A DNA stretch of 64,000 nucleotides from Marivita cryptomonadis (lineage in GTDB: Bacteria; Pseudomonadota; Alphaproteobacteria; Rhodobacterales; Rhodobacteraceae): NCBI RefSeq assembly GCF_002115725.1, contig NZ_JFKD01000005.1:1-64000 (forward strand), read 5' to 3'. Under the pieces are notes generated by a model that was not told the DNA's origin, searched no databases, and worked only from the letters and a program-made list of their open reading frames with translations. The first letter of the stretch is position 1, and each line of letters opens with the position of its first letter. Shown here piece by piece: positions 16,496 through 25,875 of the stretch. The position numbers and the translations under genes are program-made.

Positions 16496-17515
16496 ATGGA
16501 CTGGTTTGAACGGATCACGGGCTTTCAGGAAACGGCTTACGCGCAGACCAAGGATCGGCTGAGCGTGCATGAGGGCAAGCTGCACAGCACTGCATCGGCA
16601 AAAACGTTTGGTGTCGCAGACTTAGAGGTTCTGTCTCTGGAGGTTCTGAGATCGCGCATTGTCGATGCTATGGCCAAGGATGTGCCGCTCTGTCTGGATA
16701 AGGTCATTGGCGATGCTCGCGCCCTGCATTCAGATGCCCGATTCACGGGCGCAACCTTTCAAGTGGCTTCACAATTCAATCTTCTGGAAATGACGTCGCC
16801 GGACGTGACGCCTGAAGACGGTATTACGCGCTATGCGTATGACCAGACGCAAGGGCCGGCCTGCGCTATGGCCGCTGGTGCAGGCACGATTTTTCGGAAC
16901 TATTTTGTCCCGGTATCTGGCCAGTTCGGTCAAACTGCGGACTGCCAGATCGACACGATAGCCAAACTCGGAGACACGCTTGCCGACCGGATAGGCCAAC
17001 CCAAAGACACATTTTGGGAAATGCGCAACGGATATGCCCTGCTGAACCGCAAGGGTATGCACCTCGCAGAAGAGTATCTTGGAGCACTCTCAGAATTTGA
17101 GCGCGACAGGCTGCGATGTTTGCTGCAGGTGGGTGTGCACTGGGGCGTCGAAGTGACAGACGAGGCGGCGGCACCCGGTACCAGTGTCACACAGGTCTAT
17201 TGCTCTGCGTTGCCCGTCGCCTATTCATCGGTCCGTCAATCGGACTGTCCGGAATTGGCATCCCTCATCCTGGAAGCGGCCTACGAAGCCACTCTGAGCG
17301 CCGCGTTTTTGAACGGTCGACGCGGAGGGACGACCACGGTGCTTCTGACGCGGTTGGGCGGGGGTGCATTCGGCAATGCAAATGCTTGGATTGATCATGC
17401 GATTCTCAGGGCTCTGGCAGTATTTCAAAACTCTGGACTGCGTGTTCTTTTGGTCAACCAGCGTCCTAAAGATATGGCCACGGATGCGCTGCTATCCCGG
17501 TATCACGGTCGCTAA
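16496..17515 (+). CDS. Conserved hypothetical protein with macro-domain-like motifs
   Basis: 339 residues from ATG at 16496, chosen for its AAGGAG 8 bp upstream; an upstream in-frame start at 16409 lies inside the leader hairpin region. There is no signal peptide or membrane segment. Three blocks stand out: FQVASQFNLLEM, RYAYDQTQGPACAMAAGAGT followed by RNYF, and the C-terminal TTVLLTRLGGGAFGNANAWI. I recall similar blocks in uncharacterised proteins of bacteria and protists. The GGGAFGN loop and the ASQFN/TQGPACA pattern are reminiscent of ADP-ribose-binding macro folds. That fold is an inference, and no function is established. Confidence 0.7.
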   Translation: MDWFERITGFQETAYAQTKDRLSVHEGKLHSTASAKTFGVADLEVLSLEVLRSRIVDAMAKDVPLCLDKVIGDARALHSDARFTGATFQVASQFNLLEMTSPDVTPEDGITRYAYDQTQGPACAMAAGAGTIFRNYFVPVSGQFGQTADCQIDTIAKLGDTLADRIGQPKDTFWEMRNGYALLNRKGMHLAEEYLGALSEFERDRLRCLLQVGVHWGVEVTDEAAAPGTSVTQVYCSALPVAYSSVRQSDCPELASLILEAAYEATLSAAFLNGRRGGTTTVLLTRLGGGAFGNANAWIDHAILRALAVFQNSGLRVLLVNQRPKDMATDALLSRYHGR

Positions 17516-17525
17516 GAGAGCGGTC

Positions 17526-18212
17526 TTAGACGCCCACATAGGTTTCTGACACCTCGGGCGTGATGTCCGCAAAAGCACCCGACCATACCGTTTCACCCCG
17601 TCCAAGGATAACAGCGCGGTCTGACACCTGCGCCAATTCCCGCACCGATTTGTCGATTAGCAGGATCGCGGTTCCTGTTTCTTGTTTCAGCCGCGCGATG
17701 GCGGCCCAGATTTCCTGCCGGATGATCGGGGCAAGGCCTTCGGTTGCCTCATCAAGGATCAGCAAGCGCGGGTTGGTCATTAGTGCACGCCCGATGGCCA
17801 GCATCTGCTGCTCGCCACCCGATAGCGAAGCGGCCCGCTGGGTATGGCGTTCCCCCAGTCGCGGGAACAGGTCGGCGATGCTGCGCAACGTCCAATCGCC
17901 CGGCTGCGCCGCCGCAATCAGGTTTTCTTCGACCGTAAGATCGCGGAAGCAACGCCGTCCCTCTGGGGCAAGGCCGATACCCAACCGTGCCACCTTGTGG
18001 CTGGGCAGGTCGTGCAAGGAGTGTCCGGCAAAATTCAATACCCCCTCAGACGCGATCATCCGACAGATCGCTTTGACCGTCGTCGTCTTGCCCATGCCAT
18101 TGCGCCCCATGAGGGCCACAACCTCGCCTTCCGCGACATCCAGTGTGACACCGAACAGTACCTGCGCCACGCCATAGCGCGCGGTCAGGTTATCGACCTT
18201 CAGCAGCGTCAC
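17526..18212 (-). CDS. livF: Branched-chain amino acid-type ABC transporter ATPase LivF
   Basis: 228 residues, the usual LivF size. Walker A is GRNGMGKTT, the signature LSGGEQQM and Walker B RLLILDEATEGLAP. The family energises Liv/Urt/aromatic-acid importers together with LivG. It overlaps livG by 4 bp and is the last gene of the operon. It converges with the macro-like gene: the two stop codons are 11 bp apart. Confidence 0.92.
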   Translation of the reverse strand: MTLLKVDNLTARYGVAQVLFGVTLDVAEGEVVALMGRNGMGKTTTVKAICRMIASEGVLNFAGHSLHDLPSHKVARLGIGLAPEGRRCFRDLTVEENLIAAAQPGDWTLRSIADLFPRLGERHTQRAASLSGGEQQMLAIGRALMTNPRLLILDEATEGLAPIIRQEIWAAIARLKQETGTAILLIDKSVRELAQVSDRAVILGRGETVWSGAFADITPEVSETYVGV

Positions 18213-18958
18213 GCCTCTTCCCCCAGATAGGCTTCACGCACGGCGCGGCTTTGCCTGATCTCGTCGACTGTTCCCGTTGCGATCACCTGACCGTAGACCA
18301 GCACGCTGATCCGGTCGGCTAGGGCAAAGACAGCGTCCATGTCATGTTCGACCAACAGGATCGGAGCCTCAGACCGCAATTGGTCAAGGAACGCGGTCAG
18401 CAGTTTTGATCCCTCGGCCCCCAGCCCCGCCATCGGTTCGTCCATGACAAACGCCTTTGGCGACAGTGTCAGCGCTACAGCGACCTCAAGCTGACGACGT
18501 TGCCCATGCGATAGCTCGGCACATCGGGTGTTTCGGTGCTCGATCAAACCCACTCGTTCCAACGCCGCATCCGCTTTGGCAGTCAGCGAAGTGTCCGACA
18601 GCGCCCGTGACCAGAACCGCCATGGATTGCCCGAACTTCCTAGCGCCCCAAGCACGACGTTTTCCAGAACGCTGTCTTCCATCGCCAGCGCCGAGATCTG
18701 GAACGTGCGCCCCAGTCCGGCTTGCGCCCGCGCCTGTGTGTTGTCCGCCGTGACATCCCGCCCCAACAGGTGCACCGACCCCGAGTCCGGTCGCAACCCA
18801 CCGCAGATCTGTGCGATCAGCGTCGACTTGCCCGCGCCATTGGGACCGATGATGGCGTGGATTTCCCCTGCGCGCAGGTCGATGGACACATCGTCTGTTG
18901 CGGTCAAAGCGCCGAAGTTCTTGCGCAGATTGCGTGTGGCAAGGATTGGCTCAGACAT
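18209..18958 (-). CDS. livG: Branched-chain amino acid-type ABC transporter ATPase LivG
   Basis: 249 residues. Walker A is GPNGAGKST, the signature LSHGQRRQLEVA (LSHGQ replaces LSGGQ, common in LivG) and Walker B KAFVMDEPMAGLG. The C-terminal Liv-type extension ends with AVREAYLGEEA. It pairs with LivF and couples to LivH/LivM. It overlaps livM by 8 bp and livF by 4 bp. Confidence 0.92.
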   Translation of the reverse strand: MSEPILATRNLRKNFGALTATDDVSIDLRAGEIHAIIGPNGAGKSTLIAQICGGLRPDSGSVHLLGRDVTADNTQARAQAGLGRTFQISALAMEDSVLENVVLGALGSSGNPWRFWSRALSDTSLTAKADAALERVGLIEHRNTRCAELSHGQRRQLEVAVALTLSPKAFVMDEPMAGLGAEGSKLLTAFLDQLRSEAPILLVEHDMDAVFALADRISVLVYGQVIATGTVDEIRQSRAVREAYLGEEA

Positions 18959-19934
18959 GGGCGCCTTCCTTGCCGGTCAATAGACCGATGATCCCACCAC
19001 GGGCAAAAAGCACGATCACGAGCAGGATCAGGCCCAGATAAACGTGCCAGAACTCAGTGAGCGCCCCCAACCAGTGCTCCAAGGCCACAAACAGACAAGC
19101 GCCGACGACGGGGCCATAGAGCCGCCCAACCCCGCCGATAATGATCAGCACGATCAATTCGCCCGAAAGCTGCCAATTGAACATGGTCGGCGACACAAAC
19201 CGGTTGAGATCGGCAAAGAGCGCCCCCGCCAAGCCCGTGATCGCGCCCGAGATCACGAACGCCACCAGCTTGAGCCGCATTGGGTTCAGCCCCACTGTCT
19301 CGACCCGTGTCGGCACCTGACGCGCCGCGTTCAACGCCAGACCGAAGGGCGCGTTCTGGAGCCTCGCGTTCAGGAACAGCACAATGCAAAGCAGCGCAAA
19401 ACACAGGCCGAAGAACTGGATCGGCACCAGGGTGTTCAGGCCAGGAAACCCGTTTCTCACATAGATCGACAGCCCGTCTTCGCCGCCATAGGTGCTCCAG
19501 GAGATGGCGAAGTAGTAGAACATCTGCCCAAAGGCGAGGGTGATCATGATGAAATACACACCGGAGGTGCGCAGGCTCAGCAGCCCGATGACCCAAGCGG
19601 CAAGGGCAGACACAACAACCGCCACCAGCCAGATGATCGGCATGGACTTGGTTCCGGCAAGGCTTAGCCCGAACAAATCAAGCGAGGTGTAAGTCTGCGC
19701 GTGGTAGGCAAGGATGCCCATGGCATACCCCCCCAAGCCGAAGAACACCGCATGTCCAAGGCTCACCAAACCGCCAATGCCAAGGGCGATGTTCAGCCCG
19801 ACAGCGGCAATCGCAAGGATCACCGCGCGGGTCACAAGGGTGATGGTGAAAGGCTCGTCTGCAACGATGGCCCAAAGAGGCACTGCCAGTAGACCCGCGA
19901 AGACAACCCAGTTCAGCAAACGTTCGGGGATCAT
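18951..19934 (-). CDS. livM: Branched-chain amino acid-type ABC transporter permease LivM
   Basis: 327 residues with 8-10 hydrophobic segments. The LivM blocks are LNIALGIGGLVSLGHAVFFG near residue 48 and IIGGVGRLYGPVVGACLFVA near residue 265. It forms the heterodimeric membrane channel with LivH. It overlaps livH by 4 bp. Confidence 0.92.
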   Translation of the reverse strand: MIPERLLNWVVFAGLLAVPLWAIVADEPFTITLVTRAVILAIAAVGLNIALGIGGLVSLGHAVFFGLGGYAMGILAYHAQTYTSLDLFGLSLAGTKSMPIIWLVAVVVSALAAWVIGLLSLRTSGVYFIMITLAFGQMFYYFAISWSTYGGEDGLSIYVRNGFPGLNTLVPIQFFGLCFALLCIVLFLNARLQNAPFGLALNAARQVPTRVETVGLNPMRLKLVAFVISGAITGLAGALFADLNRFVSPTMFNWQLSGELIVLIIIGGVGRLYGPVVGACLFVALEHWLGALTEFWHVYLGLILLVIVLFARGGIIGLLTGKEGAHV

Positions 19935-20851
19935 GCGCGTGCTCCGAACAATCCAGTGGGCCGCCAGATCAGGACAAGGCTCATCAGGATGTAGATCGCC
20001 ATGGAGGCCAGTGCCGATCCGGTCTGCGTGGCAGCACCCGGTTCCATGAACAGCTTAAACAGCTCCGGCAAGAAGATCCCGCCCAGTGTGTCGGTCAGCC
20101 CGACCAGAAGCGCCCCGATGAACGCGCCTTTGATCGACCCGATGCCACCAATCACGATCACCACGAAGGCAAGGATCAGTACAGGTTCCCCCATGCCCAC
20201 CTGCACCGACTGGATCGCGCCCACCAATGCACCCGCCAACCCTGCAAGCGCAGCGCCGATGGCAAAGACAAGAGTGTAAAGCAGCCGGATATCCACTCCC
20301 AATGCCGCGATCATTTCGCGGTCGTTCTCGCCCGCGCGGATCTGGATGCCGATGCGCGTGCGTTCTATCAGCGCCCACAGCCCAAGCCCGACCAACAGCC
20401 CGACGGCGATCAACGTCAGCCGATAGAGCGGATACTGAATGCCGCCGGGAAGGGCGACCGGGCCGGACAGGTAGTCGGGGATATTGAGGAAAAGTGGGAA
20501 AGATCCAAAAAGCCACCGTGTGCCTTCGGAAAAGATCAGGATCAAGGCGAACGTGGCCAACACCTGATCCAGATGCGCCTTGCCGTAGAGCCTTCGGATC
20601 ACCGTAATTTCGATCAGCGCCCCCGCGATGGCCGCCACGGCAAGGGCCGCTGCCAAAGCCAAAACGAACGAGCCCGTCGCTCCGGCGACCGCTGCCGCTG
20701 CAAACGCACCGATCATGTAGAGCGACCCATGCGCGAGGTTGATCAGGCCCATCACGCCAAAGATCAGCGTGAGACCAGCCGCCATCAAGAACAGCATAAC
20801 GCCGAATTGTAGCCCGTTGAGGACCTGCTCAATGATCAGGAGTGTTGACAT
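19931..20851 (-). CDS. livH: Branched-chain amino acid-type ABC transporter permease LivH
   Basis: 306 residues, highly hydrophobic. The LivH blocks are GLTLIFGVMGLINLAHGSLY near residue 26 and GGIGSIKGAFIGALLVGL near residue 235. It partners LivM. The start at 20851 is 54 bp downstream of the binding-protein stop, with a strong hairpin in the gap. Confidence 0.92.
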   Translation of the reverse strand: MSTLLIIEQVLNGLQFGVMLFLMAAGLTLIFGVMGLINLAHGSLYMIGAFAAAAVAGATGSFVLALAAALAVAAIAGALIEITVIRRLYGKAHLDQVLATFALILIFSEGTRWLFGSFPLFLNIPDYLSGPVALPGGIQYPLYRLTLIAVGLLVGLGLWALIERTRIGIQIRAGENDREMIAALGVDIRLLYTLVFAIGAALAGLAGALVGAIQSVQVGMGEPVLILAFVVIVIGGIGSIKGAFIGALLVGLTDTLGGIFLPELFKLFMEPGAATQTGSALASMAIYILMSLVLIWRPTGLFGARA

Positions 20852-20866
20852 GCCGGCCCGCGTTGC

Positions 20867-20895
20867 GGTGTGCCAAAGACGCGCTTTGGCACACC
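20867..20895. repeat. Intercistronic hairpin between liv binding protein and livH
   Basis: A perfect 12-bp inverted repeat, GGTGTGCCAAAG / CTTTGGCACACC, with a 5-nt loop. It lies 11 bp past the binding-protein stop in the minus-strand transcript and about 16 bp before livH. No U-run follows on the minus strand, so it should act as an attenuator or 3'-end protector for the binding-protein mRNA. Confidence 0.8.
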
Positions 20896-20905
20896 AAGTG
20901 ACAAC

Positions 20906-22036
20906 TTACATCTTGCAATCGGCGGCGTAGACGTCGGCGTGGTTCTCAAGCGCAACACCGATAATCTTGTTGGTGAAGACATCGCCTTCCTTGATGACTT
21001 CACGTGCATAGATCGTCTGGATCGGGTGATGGTTCGGCCCGAATTTGAAATCGCCACGGGTGCTGTCGAAATCGGCGGCTCGCAGCGCCTCGCGGAAGGC
21101 ATCCGCGTCCGACACTTCGGCCGTGTCCAGCGCCGACAGGATCAGGTTCGCCGTATCAAACCCTTGGCTTGCATAAAGCGACGGCAGACGGCCGTATTCA
21201 GCTTGGAAGCTTTCGACAAAGGCCGCGTTGGTCGGATTGTCGATGTCTTTGTTCCATTGGCTGGTGTTTACAACACCAAGAGCCGCGTCGCCCACCGCTT
21301 GCAGGATACCCTGATCAAAGCTGAAGGCTGGGCCGACGACAGGCAGATCGACACCGCTGTCAGCATATTGCTTGAGGAAGGAAATTCCCATCCCACCGGG
21401 CAGGAAGAAGAACACGCTGTCTGCTCCAGACGCCCGGATCTGCGCGATCTCGGCGGCGTAATCGGTCTGGCCCAACTGGGTGTAGACCTCACCTGCCGGC
21501 TCACCTTTGAACATGCGCTTGAACCCGGTCAGCGCGTCCTGACCCGCCGGATAGTTGGGCGCAAGGACGAAACTGTTGGAATAGCCTGCGGACGTCGCAT
21601 AGGCGCCTGCCGCTTCGTGCAGGTTGTCATTCTGCCATGCGACGTTGAAATAGTTCTGGTGGCACCCCTGACCGGCCAGCGCTGAGGGGCCGGCATTCGG
21701 CGACAGGTAGAACTTGCCCTGCGCGGTCACGCTCGGGATCACGGCCATGGCAAGATTTGACCAGATGATGCCGGTCAGGATATCAACCCGCTCGGACTGC
21801 ACCATTTTGTCGGCCAATTGCACGGCGATGTCAGGCTTTTGCTGATCGTCTTCGATAACGACCTCGATGTCATCCCGGCCCGACTGGCCGATGGCCAGCA
21901 TGAACCCGTCGCGCACGTCGATGCCAAGCCCGGCACCGCCGCCGGACAAGGTTGTGATCATGCCGATCTTGGTTTCGGCAAAGGCGGATGTCGCGCCGAT
22001 TGCCAAGGCCGCAGTGGCCATCAATAGCTTTTTCAT
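20906..22036 (-). CDS. Liv-type ABC transporter substrate-binding protein
   Basis: 376 residues from ATG at 22036, chosen because it starts a textbook signal peptide (MKKLLMATAALAIGATSAFA); the open frame extends 50 codons upstream without signal character. The Peripla_BP_6 fold is shown by KIGMITTLSGGGAGLGIDVR, AMAVIPSVTAQGKFYLSPNA and SLYASQGFDTANLI. This class binds leucine/isoleucine/valine, amides or aromatic acids. The details recall aromatic- or keto-acid-binding members, but the ligand is unproven. Confidence 0.9.
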   Translation of the reverse strand: MKKLLMATAALAIGATSAFAETKIGMITTLSGGGAGLGIDVRDGFMLAIGQSGRDDIEVVIEDDQQKPDIAVQLADKMVQSERVDILTGIIWSNLAMAVIPSVTAQGKFYLSPNAGPSALAGQGCHQNYFNVAWQNDNLHEAAGAYATSAGYSNSFVLAPNYPAGQDALTGFKRMFKGEPAGEVYTQLGQTDYAAEIAQIRASGADSVFFFLPGGMGISFLKQYADSGVDLPVVGPAFSFDQGILQAVGDAALGVVNTSQWNKDIDNPTNAAFVESFQAEYGRLPSLYASQGFDTANLILSALDTAEVSDADAFREALRAADFDSTRGDFKFGPNHHPIQTIYAREVIKEGDVFTNKIIGVALENHADVYAADCKM

Positions 22037-22238
22037 CTGGTTCTCCCCGTTGTGGTCGTCCCTTATGATCGCGCCTTTGCTACAGCCGGTCTGTCGGCGC
22101 GGGTCTGATCTGGGACGTTTTATCCTTAAATGTGTTGAACAAAGCGGACCGAAAAACAAGGCATTGCTGCGATTAACTTGTGCCATGACCGGTGCTTTGC
22201 TGCCGGGATCGCAAAAATTCCCGCTTGGTAAAATCGGT

Positions 22239-23666
22239 TCAGGCGCGCTGGATGCTCAACCGCGCCTGTAGGCCGGTGGTCGAGTTCTCAAAGGACAGTG
22301 CTCCGTTGTGCAGTGCCGCGATAGTGGCGACAATGGACAGGCCCAGCCCGTGTCCTGCAATGTAATCGGTATTCTCGCCGCGCTCAAACGGGCCGATCAG
22401 GTCTTGAACATCCTTGGCCAGCGTGTCGGACCCTTCGTCTTCAATCACGATGGTGGCAGTCTGTGCATCGGTTTCGATGGCGACACTGGCGCTTCGTCCG
22501 TATTTCAGAGCGTTGTCGATTAGGTTGGTGATCGCCCGTTCCAATGCCACGGGACGCCCGCTTATGATGACCTGCCGCCCAGTCGTGACGACGCTTTGTC
22601 CCTGCCGCGACATGAATAGCGACCTGCCTCCCTGAACCACCACATCGCGTGGGGGAACAAGGGTCACTGGCTCGCCCACGTCTTGATAGTCAGACACAAT
22701 GGTTTCAACGAGCGCGTTCAGCGACAGCTTGCGTGGCGCTTCGGCATTCATCTCTGCGCGGGTGTAGGTCAGGGCGCTTTCGATGATCCCCGTCATCGAG
22801 TCGATGTCCGACTCGAGCTTGCGGCGCAATTCGGTGTCAGTAATCAGGGCTGTCCGCAATCGCAGACGCGTGGCAGGCGTGCCCAGATCATGACTGACGC
22901 TTGAGAGGACTGCAGCGCGATTGGCAAGCTGTTTGCGCTCGGCTTCGAGAAACGCGTTCAGGGAATCCACGATATCCCGCAATTCGCTTGGACCCGTCGT
23001 TTCGTAACTATCCGGTCCGCCAAAGCGCCGATTGCGGAAGGCCTGAGCGAAGGCGTCGAAGGTCTGTGTCGTGTTCCCGATCAGCGTGACCAAAGCTGCC
23101 ACTGCCAAAAGCGCAACCAGAACCGCCATAAGACGCATGTCGCGCGGAGCGGCGTCGCAGCCCCAGATTGCACTGCCGTCCACCCGGTGCCATGGCCCGT
23201 TACCATATCGCGCCAACAGGATTGGATCGCTGCAATAGGTCGCAAAGAGCCGGGTCAAAGCCGCCAACTGTGCCGAAGCGGTGGGCACAGCGTCCGTCTG
23301 AATGTCCGCAACCGGATAGCGCAAAACGTCCGAAACCGCGCCGATCTGCAATCCACCTTCGTTGTTTTGCAGCGATAAAACAGTGACATAGGCGGGTTGC
23401 GGCATGCCTGAAATGCGTTCGAACTTGCCGGTTTCCGCAAGCACTGCATCCGCCATAGACAAAAGCGCGACGTTCAGGTTGGGGTGTGTGTCCTGTCCGG
23501 TCCGCAACGCCTCGTAGGTCAGCAGCCCGGCGGTTTGCGCCGAAGCAAGATGGTCTGTCCACGATTGCGTCGACCTCAGCCACAACAGTGTTGCAACCGA
23601 CCCCGACACCATCGCGATCGCCACCCATATCAGCGCGAGGCTGCGCAGCCGGACCCCGCGCTTCAT
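22239..23666 (-). CDS. Sensor histidine kinase
   Basis: 475 residues. TM1 (about 8-31) and TM2 (about 177-197) bracket a 145-residue periplasmic sensor domain. A HAMP-like region follows, then the DHp helix with phospho-accepting His259 in SSVSHDLGTPATRLR, then the ATP-binding domain with DNALKYG, DEG and GHGLGLSIV motifs. It is an EnvZ-type kinase; its start overlaps the regulator's stop by 1 bp. The pair diverges from a glucose/mannose-type importer, the arrangement known for the Pseudomonas GtrS-GltR system, so sensing a sugar or sugar acid is plausible. Confidence 0.9.
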   Translation of the reverse strand: MKRGVRLRSLALIWVAIAMVSGSVATLLWLRSTQSWTDHLASAQTAGLLTYEALRTGQDTHPNLNVALLSMADAVLAETGKFERISGMPQPAYVTVLSLQNNEGGLQIGAVSDVLRYPVADIQTDAVPTASAQLAALTRLFATYCSDPILLARYGNGPWHRVDGSAIWGCDAAPRDMRLMAVLVALLAVAALVTLIGNTTQTFDAFAQAFRNRRFGGPDSYETTGPSELRDIVDSLNAFLEAERKQLANRAAVLSSVSHDLGTPATRLRLRTALITDTELRRKLESDIDSMTGIIESALTYTRAEMNAEAPRKLSLNALVETIVSDYQDVGEPVTLVPPRDVVVQGGRSLFMSRQGQSVVTTGRQVIISGRPVALERAITNLIDNALKYGRSASVAIETDAQTATIVIEDEGSDTLAKDVQDLIGPFERGENTDYIAGHGLGLSIVATIAALHNGALSFENSTTGLQARLSIQRA

Positions 23667-24400
23667 CAGTCGGACTCGGCGGCTACATCGACGGCAAAGA
23701 CATAGCCCGTCCCGCGTTCCGTGCGGATCATGTCCGGTGCCTTGGGATCGGTTTCGATCTTGGACCGTAAGCGGCCAACTAGCACGTCAATGGCACGTCC
23801 GGTGGCTTCGGGTTGATCCTGATCACCGGTCACATCCAGCGCTGTTGCGATTTCCTGCCGCGTCAGTGGGATATGCGGATTGGCAAGCAGCACCTTAAGA
23901 AGCGCGGTTTCACGACGTGACAGCGTGACCTGATACCCGTCGGGTGACCGCACCTCGTCCTGCTTGCCGTCATAGACCCAGCCGCCAAAGTGGAACGTCT
24001 GGATGCGCCTCCGGTAGATCAGCGATGACGACCGACGCGCCCGTGACAGCACGGCGCGCACCCGCGCAAGCAGCAATTCCGGGTTAAAGGGTTTGGCGAT
24101 GTAATCGTCCGCTCCGGTCTCATAACCCGCCATGCGTTGGTGATCGGCAGAGAGGGCGGAGACCATGATGATCGGAACATCATGATCGCGCCGCAAGCCT
24201 TGGCAGATCTCCAGCCCGCTTTCATCGCCCAGCATCACATCCAGTAAAACAAGGTCTATCCGCCCGTCATCGAGATGGCGATGCACGTCGGCTTCGGTTG
24301 CGGCAGGCAAGGCGATGCACCCGTGCTGACGCAGATACTGGCACATCATCTGGCGCATGTCCGGATCGTCATCGACGACAAGAAGTCGTGGAATCGCCAT
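23666..24400 (-). CDS. OmpR-family response regulator
   Basis: 244 residues from the ATG at 24400. This start is preferred over an in-frame start at 24421 because GGAGGAG lies 8 bp upstream. The receiver domain has Asp54 as phospho-acceptor (LVLLDVML), acidic pocket DDD at 10-12 and Lys in IAKPFNPELL. A C-terminal winged helix (about 145-240) carries RETALLKVLLANPHIPLTRQ and the ERGTGYVF hairpin. It is expected to bind direct repeats; TGTAAC repeats lie just upstream. Confidence 0.92.
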   Translation of the reverse strand: MAIPRLLVVDDDPDMRQMMCQYLRQHGCIALPAATEADVHRHLDDGRIDLVLLDVMLGDESGLEICQGLRRDHDVPIIMVSALSADHQRMAGYETGADDYIAKPFNPELLLARVRAVLSRARRSSSLIYRRRIQTFHFGGWVYDGKQDEVRSPDGYQVTLSRRETALLKVLLANPHIPLTRQEIATALDVTGDQDQPEATGRAIDVLVGRLRSKIETDPKAPDMIRTERGTGYVFAVDVAAESD

Positions 24401-24451
24401 CTGCCGTTCTCCTCCCTGCACGGCACGTCTGCACCGTGGCTCCCTCTGTTA

Positions 24452-24526
24452 TGTAACAACAGGAAACGAAATCTCGTCCAGTGTAACAGCGTGTAACGAG
24501 AGCTGTAAAAATCTGCACGCCGTAAC
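24452..24526. promoter_or_regulatory. TGTAAC direct repeats in the divergent promoter region
   Basis: TGTAAC occurs at 24452-24457, 24482-24487 and 24492-24497. Related TGTAA and GTAAC elements are at 24504 and 24522. The 24482 and 24492 copies are exactly 10 bp apart, one helical turn, as expected for a tandem OmpR-type dimer. The cluster lies between the response-regulator gene and the sugar-binding protein gene, so it is the natural operator for both. Confidence 0.6.
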
Positions 24527-24625
24527 TGAAAACCCGCCATGACGAGATTGCAATGCTAGGGGTGATTTCGCCAAACATAAGCACCTGATGCCAGAACTGG
24601 CACAGATTTTGGGAGGACTACACAC

Positions 24626-25867
24626 ATGAAATCCGTATTTTTCGGCGCTGTCTCCGCCACCGCTCTGATCGCATCCGCAGTATATGCCGAACCCCAGGCA
24701 GAAGTTCTGCATTGGTGGACATCGGGTGGCGAAGCGAAATCCGTCGCAGTGCTGCAGGAAGAATTTGCCTCGAAGGGTGGCCAGTGGACTGACATGCCTG
24801 TCGCAGGTGGCGGCGGTGACGCCGCAATGACCGCTTTGCGCGCACGCGTTCTGTCCGGCAACGCTCCGACCGCCGTTCAGCTTAAGGGCCCGGCAATCCA
24901 GGAATGGTACGAAGAAGGCGTTTTGGCCGACATTTCGGCCGTTGCCGAAGCGCAGGGCTGGGCAGATGTTCTGCCGGCGTCCATCGCTGGTCACATGAAG
25001 TGCGAAGGCACGTGGTGCGCGGCACCCGTAAACGTACACCGCGTTGACTGGATCTGGGCGAACGCAGATGTTCTCGAAGCCAATGGCATCGAAATGCCGA
25101 CCACATGGGACGAGTTCAACGCAGCGGCCGAAAAGCTGCAGGCGGCTGGTATCATCCCGCTGGCACATGGTGGTCAGGCTTGGCAGGACGCTACCGTGTT
25201 CGAAGCAGTCGCGTTGGGCGTTCTCGGTGCTGATGGTTTCCGCAAGGCGTTTGTCGATCTCGACATGGACACTCTGAAGTCCGATGAGATGAAGGCTGTC
25301 TTTGACCAGATGCGCACCATGCGCGGTTATGTCGACGACAACTTCTCGGGTCGTGACTGGAACCTTGCCACAGCGATGGTCATGAACGGCGAAGCGGCGT
25401 TCCAGATCATGGGTGACTGGGCCAAGGGCGAATTCATGGCGGCTGGCAAAGTACCGGGCGAAGACTTCCTCTGCGCGTCCGTTCCGGGGGACGGCTTCCT
25501 CTACAACGTGGACAGCTTTGCGATGTTCGACGTGGACGGCGACGACAAGAAAGCTGGCCAGGAGCTGCTGGCAGAGCTGATCGTCGGTCAGAACTTCCAG
25601 AAGGTGTTCAACTTGAACAAAGGGTCGATCCCGGCACGCGTTGACGTGTCTCTGGAAGAGTTCGACAGCTGTGCACACCTGTCCGCCAAGGACATGGGTG
25701 AAAGCTCGGACAACGGATCGCTCCTGCCCAGCTATGCCCACGGTATGGCGCTGCGCGGTGCGCAGTCCGGTGCGATCACTGACGTTGTGACTGCGCACTT
25801 CAACTCCGACATGTCCTCGGATGAAGCTGTCAACATGCTGGCCGACGCAGTCGCAAACAGCATGTAA
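24626..25867 (+). CDS. Glucose/mannose-type ABC transporter substrate-binding protein
   Basis: 413 residues with a signal peptide (MKSVFFGAVSATALIASAVYA). The mature start AEVLHWWTSGGEAKSVAVLQ is characteristic of CUT1 glucose/mannose-binding proteins (GtsA type). GGGGDAAMTALRARVLSGNA and the region around GTWCAAPVNVHRVDWIWAN follow. Strong GGGAGGA ribosome-binding site. The hairpin after the stop, then two permeases and an ATPase, complete a CUT1 importer. Divergent to the two-component pair that probably controls it. Confidence 0.92.
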   Translation: MKSVFFGAVSATALIASAVYAEPQAEVLHWWTSGGEAKSVAVLQEEFASKGGQWTDMPVAGGGGDAAMTALRARVLSGNAPTAVQLKGPAIQEWYEEGVLADISAVAEAQGWADVLPASIAGHMKCEGTWCAAPVNVHRVDWIWANADVLEANGIEMPTTWDEFNAAAEKLQAAGIIPLAHGGQAWQDATVFEAVALGVLGADGFRKAFVDLDMDTLKSDEMKAVFDQMRTMRGYVDDNFSGRDWNLATAMVMNGEAAFQIMGDWAKGEFMAAGKVPGEDFLCASVPGDGFLYNVDSFAMFDVDGDDKKAGQELLAELIVGQNFQKVFNLNKGSIPARVDVSLEEFDSCAHLSAKDMGESSDNGSLLPSYAHGMALRGAQSGAITDVVTAHFNSDMSSDEAVNMLADAVANSM

Positions 25868-25875
25868 ACGCAATC

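Noticed and set aside
17512..17529. CTAAGA/TCTTAG repeat as a terminator between the macro-like gene and livF
   Set aside because: Only 6 bp and AT-rich, no U-run, and formed largely by the two stop codons.
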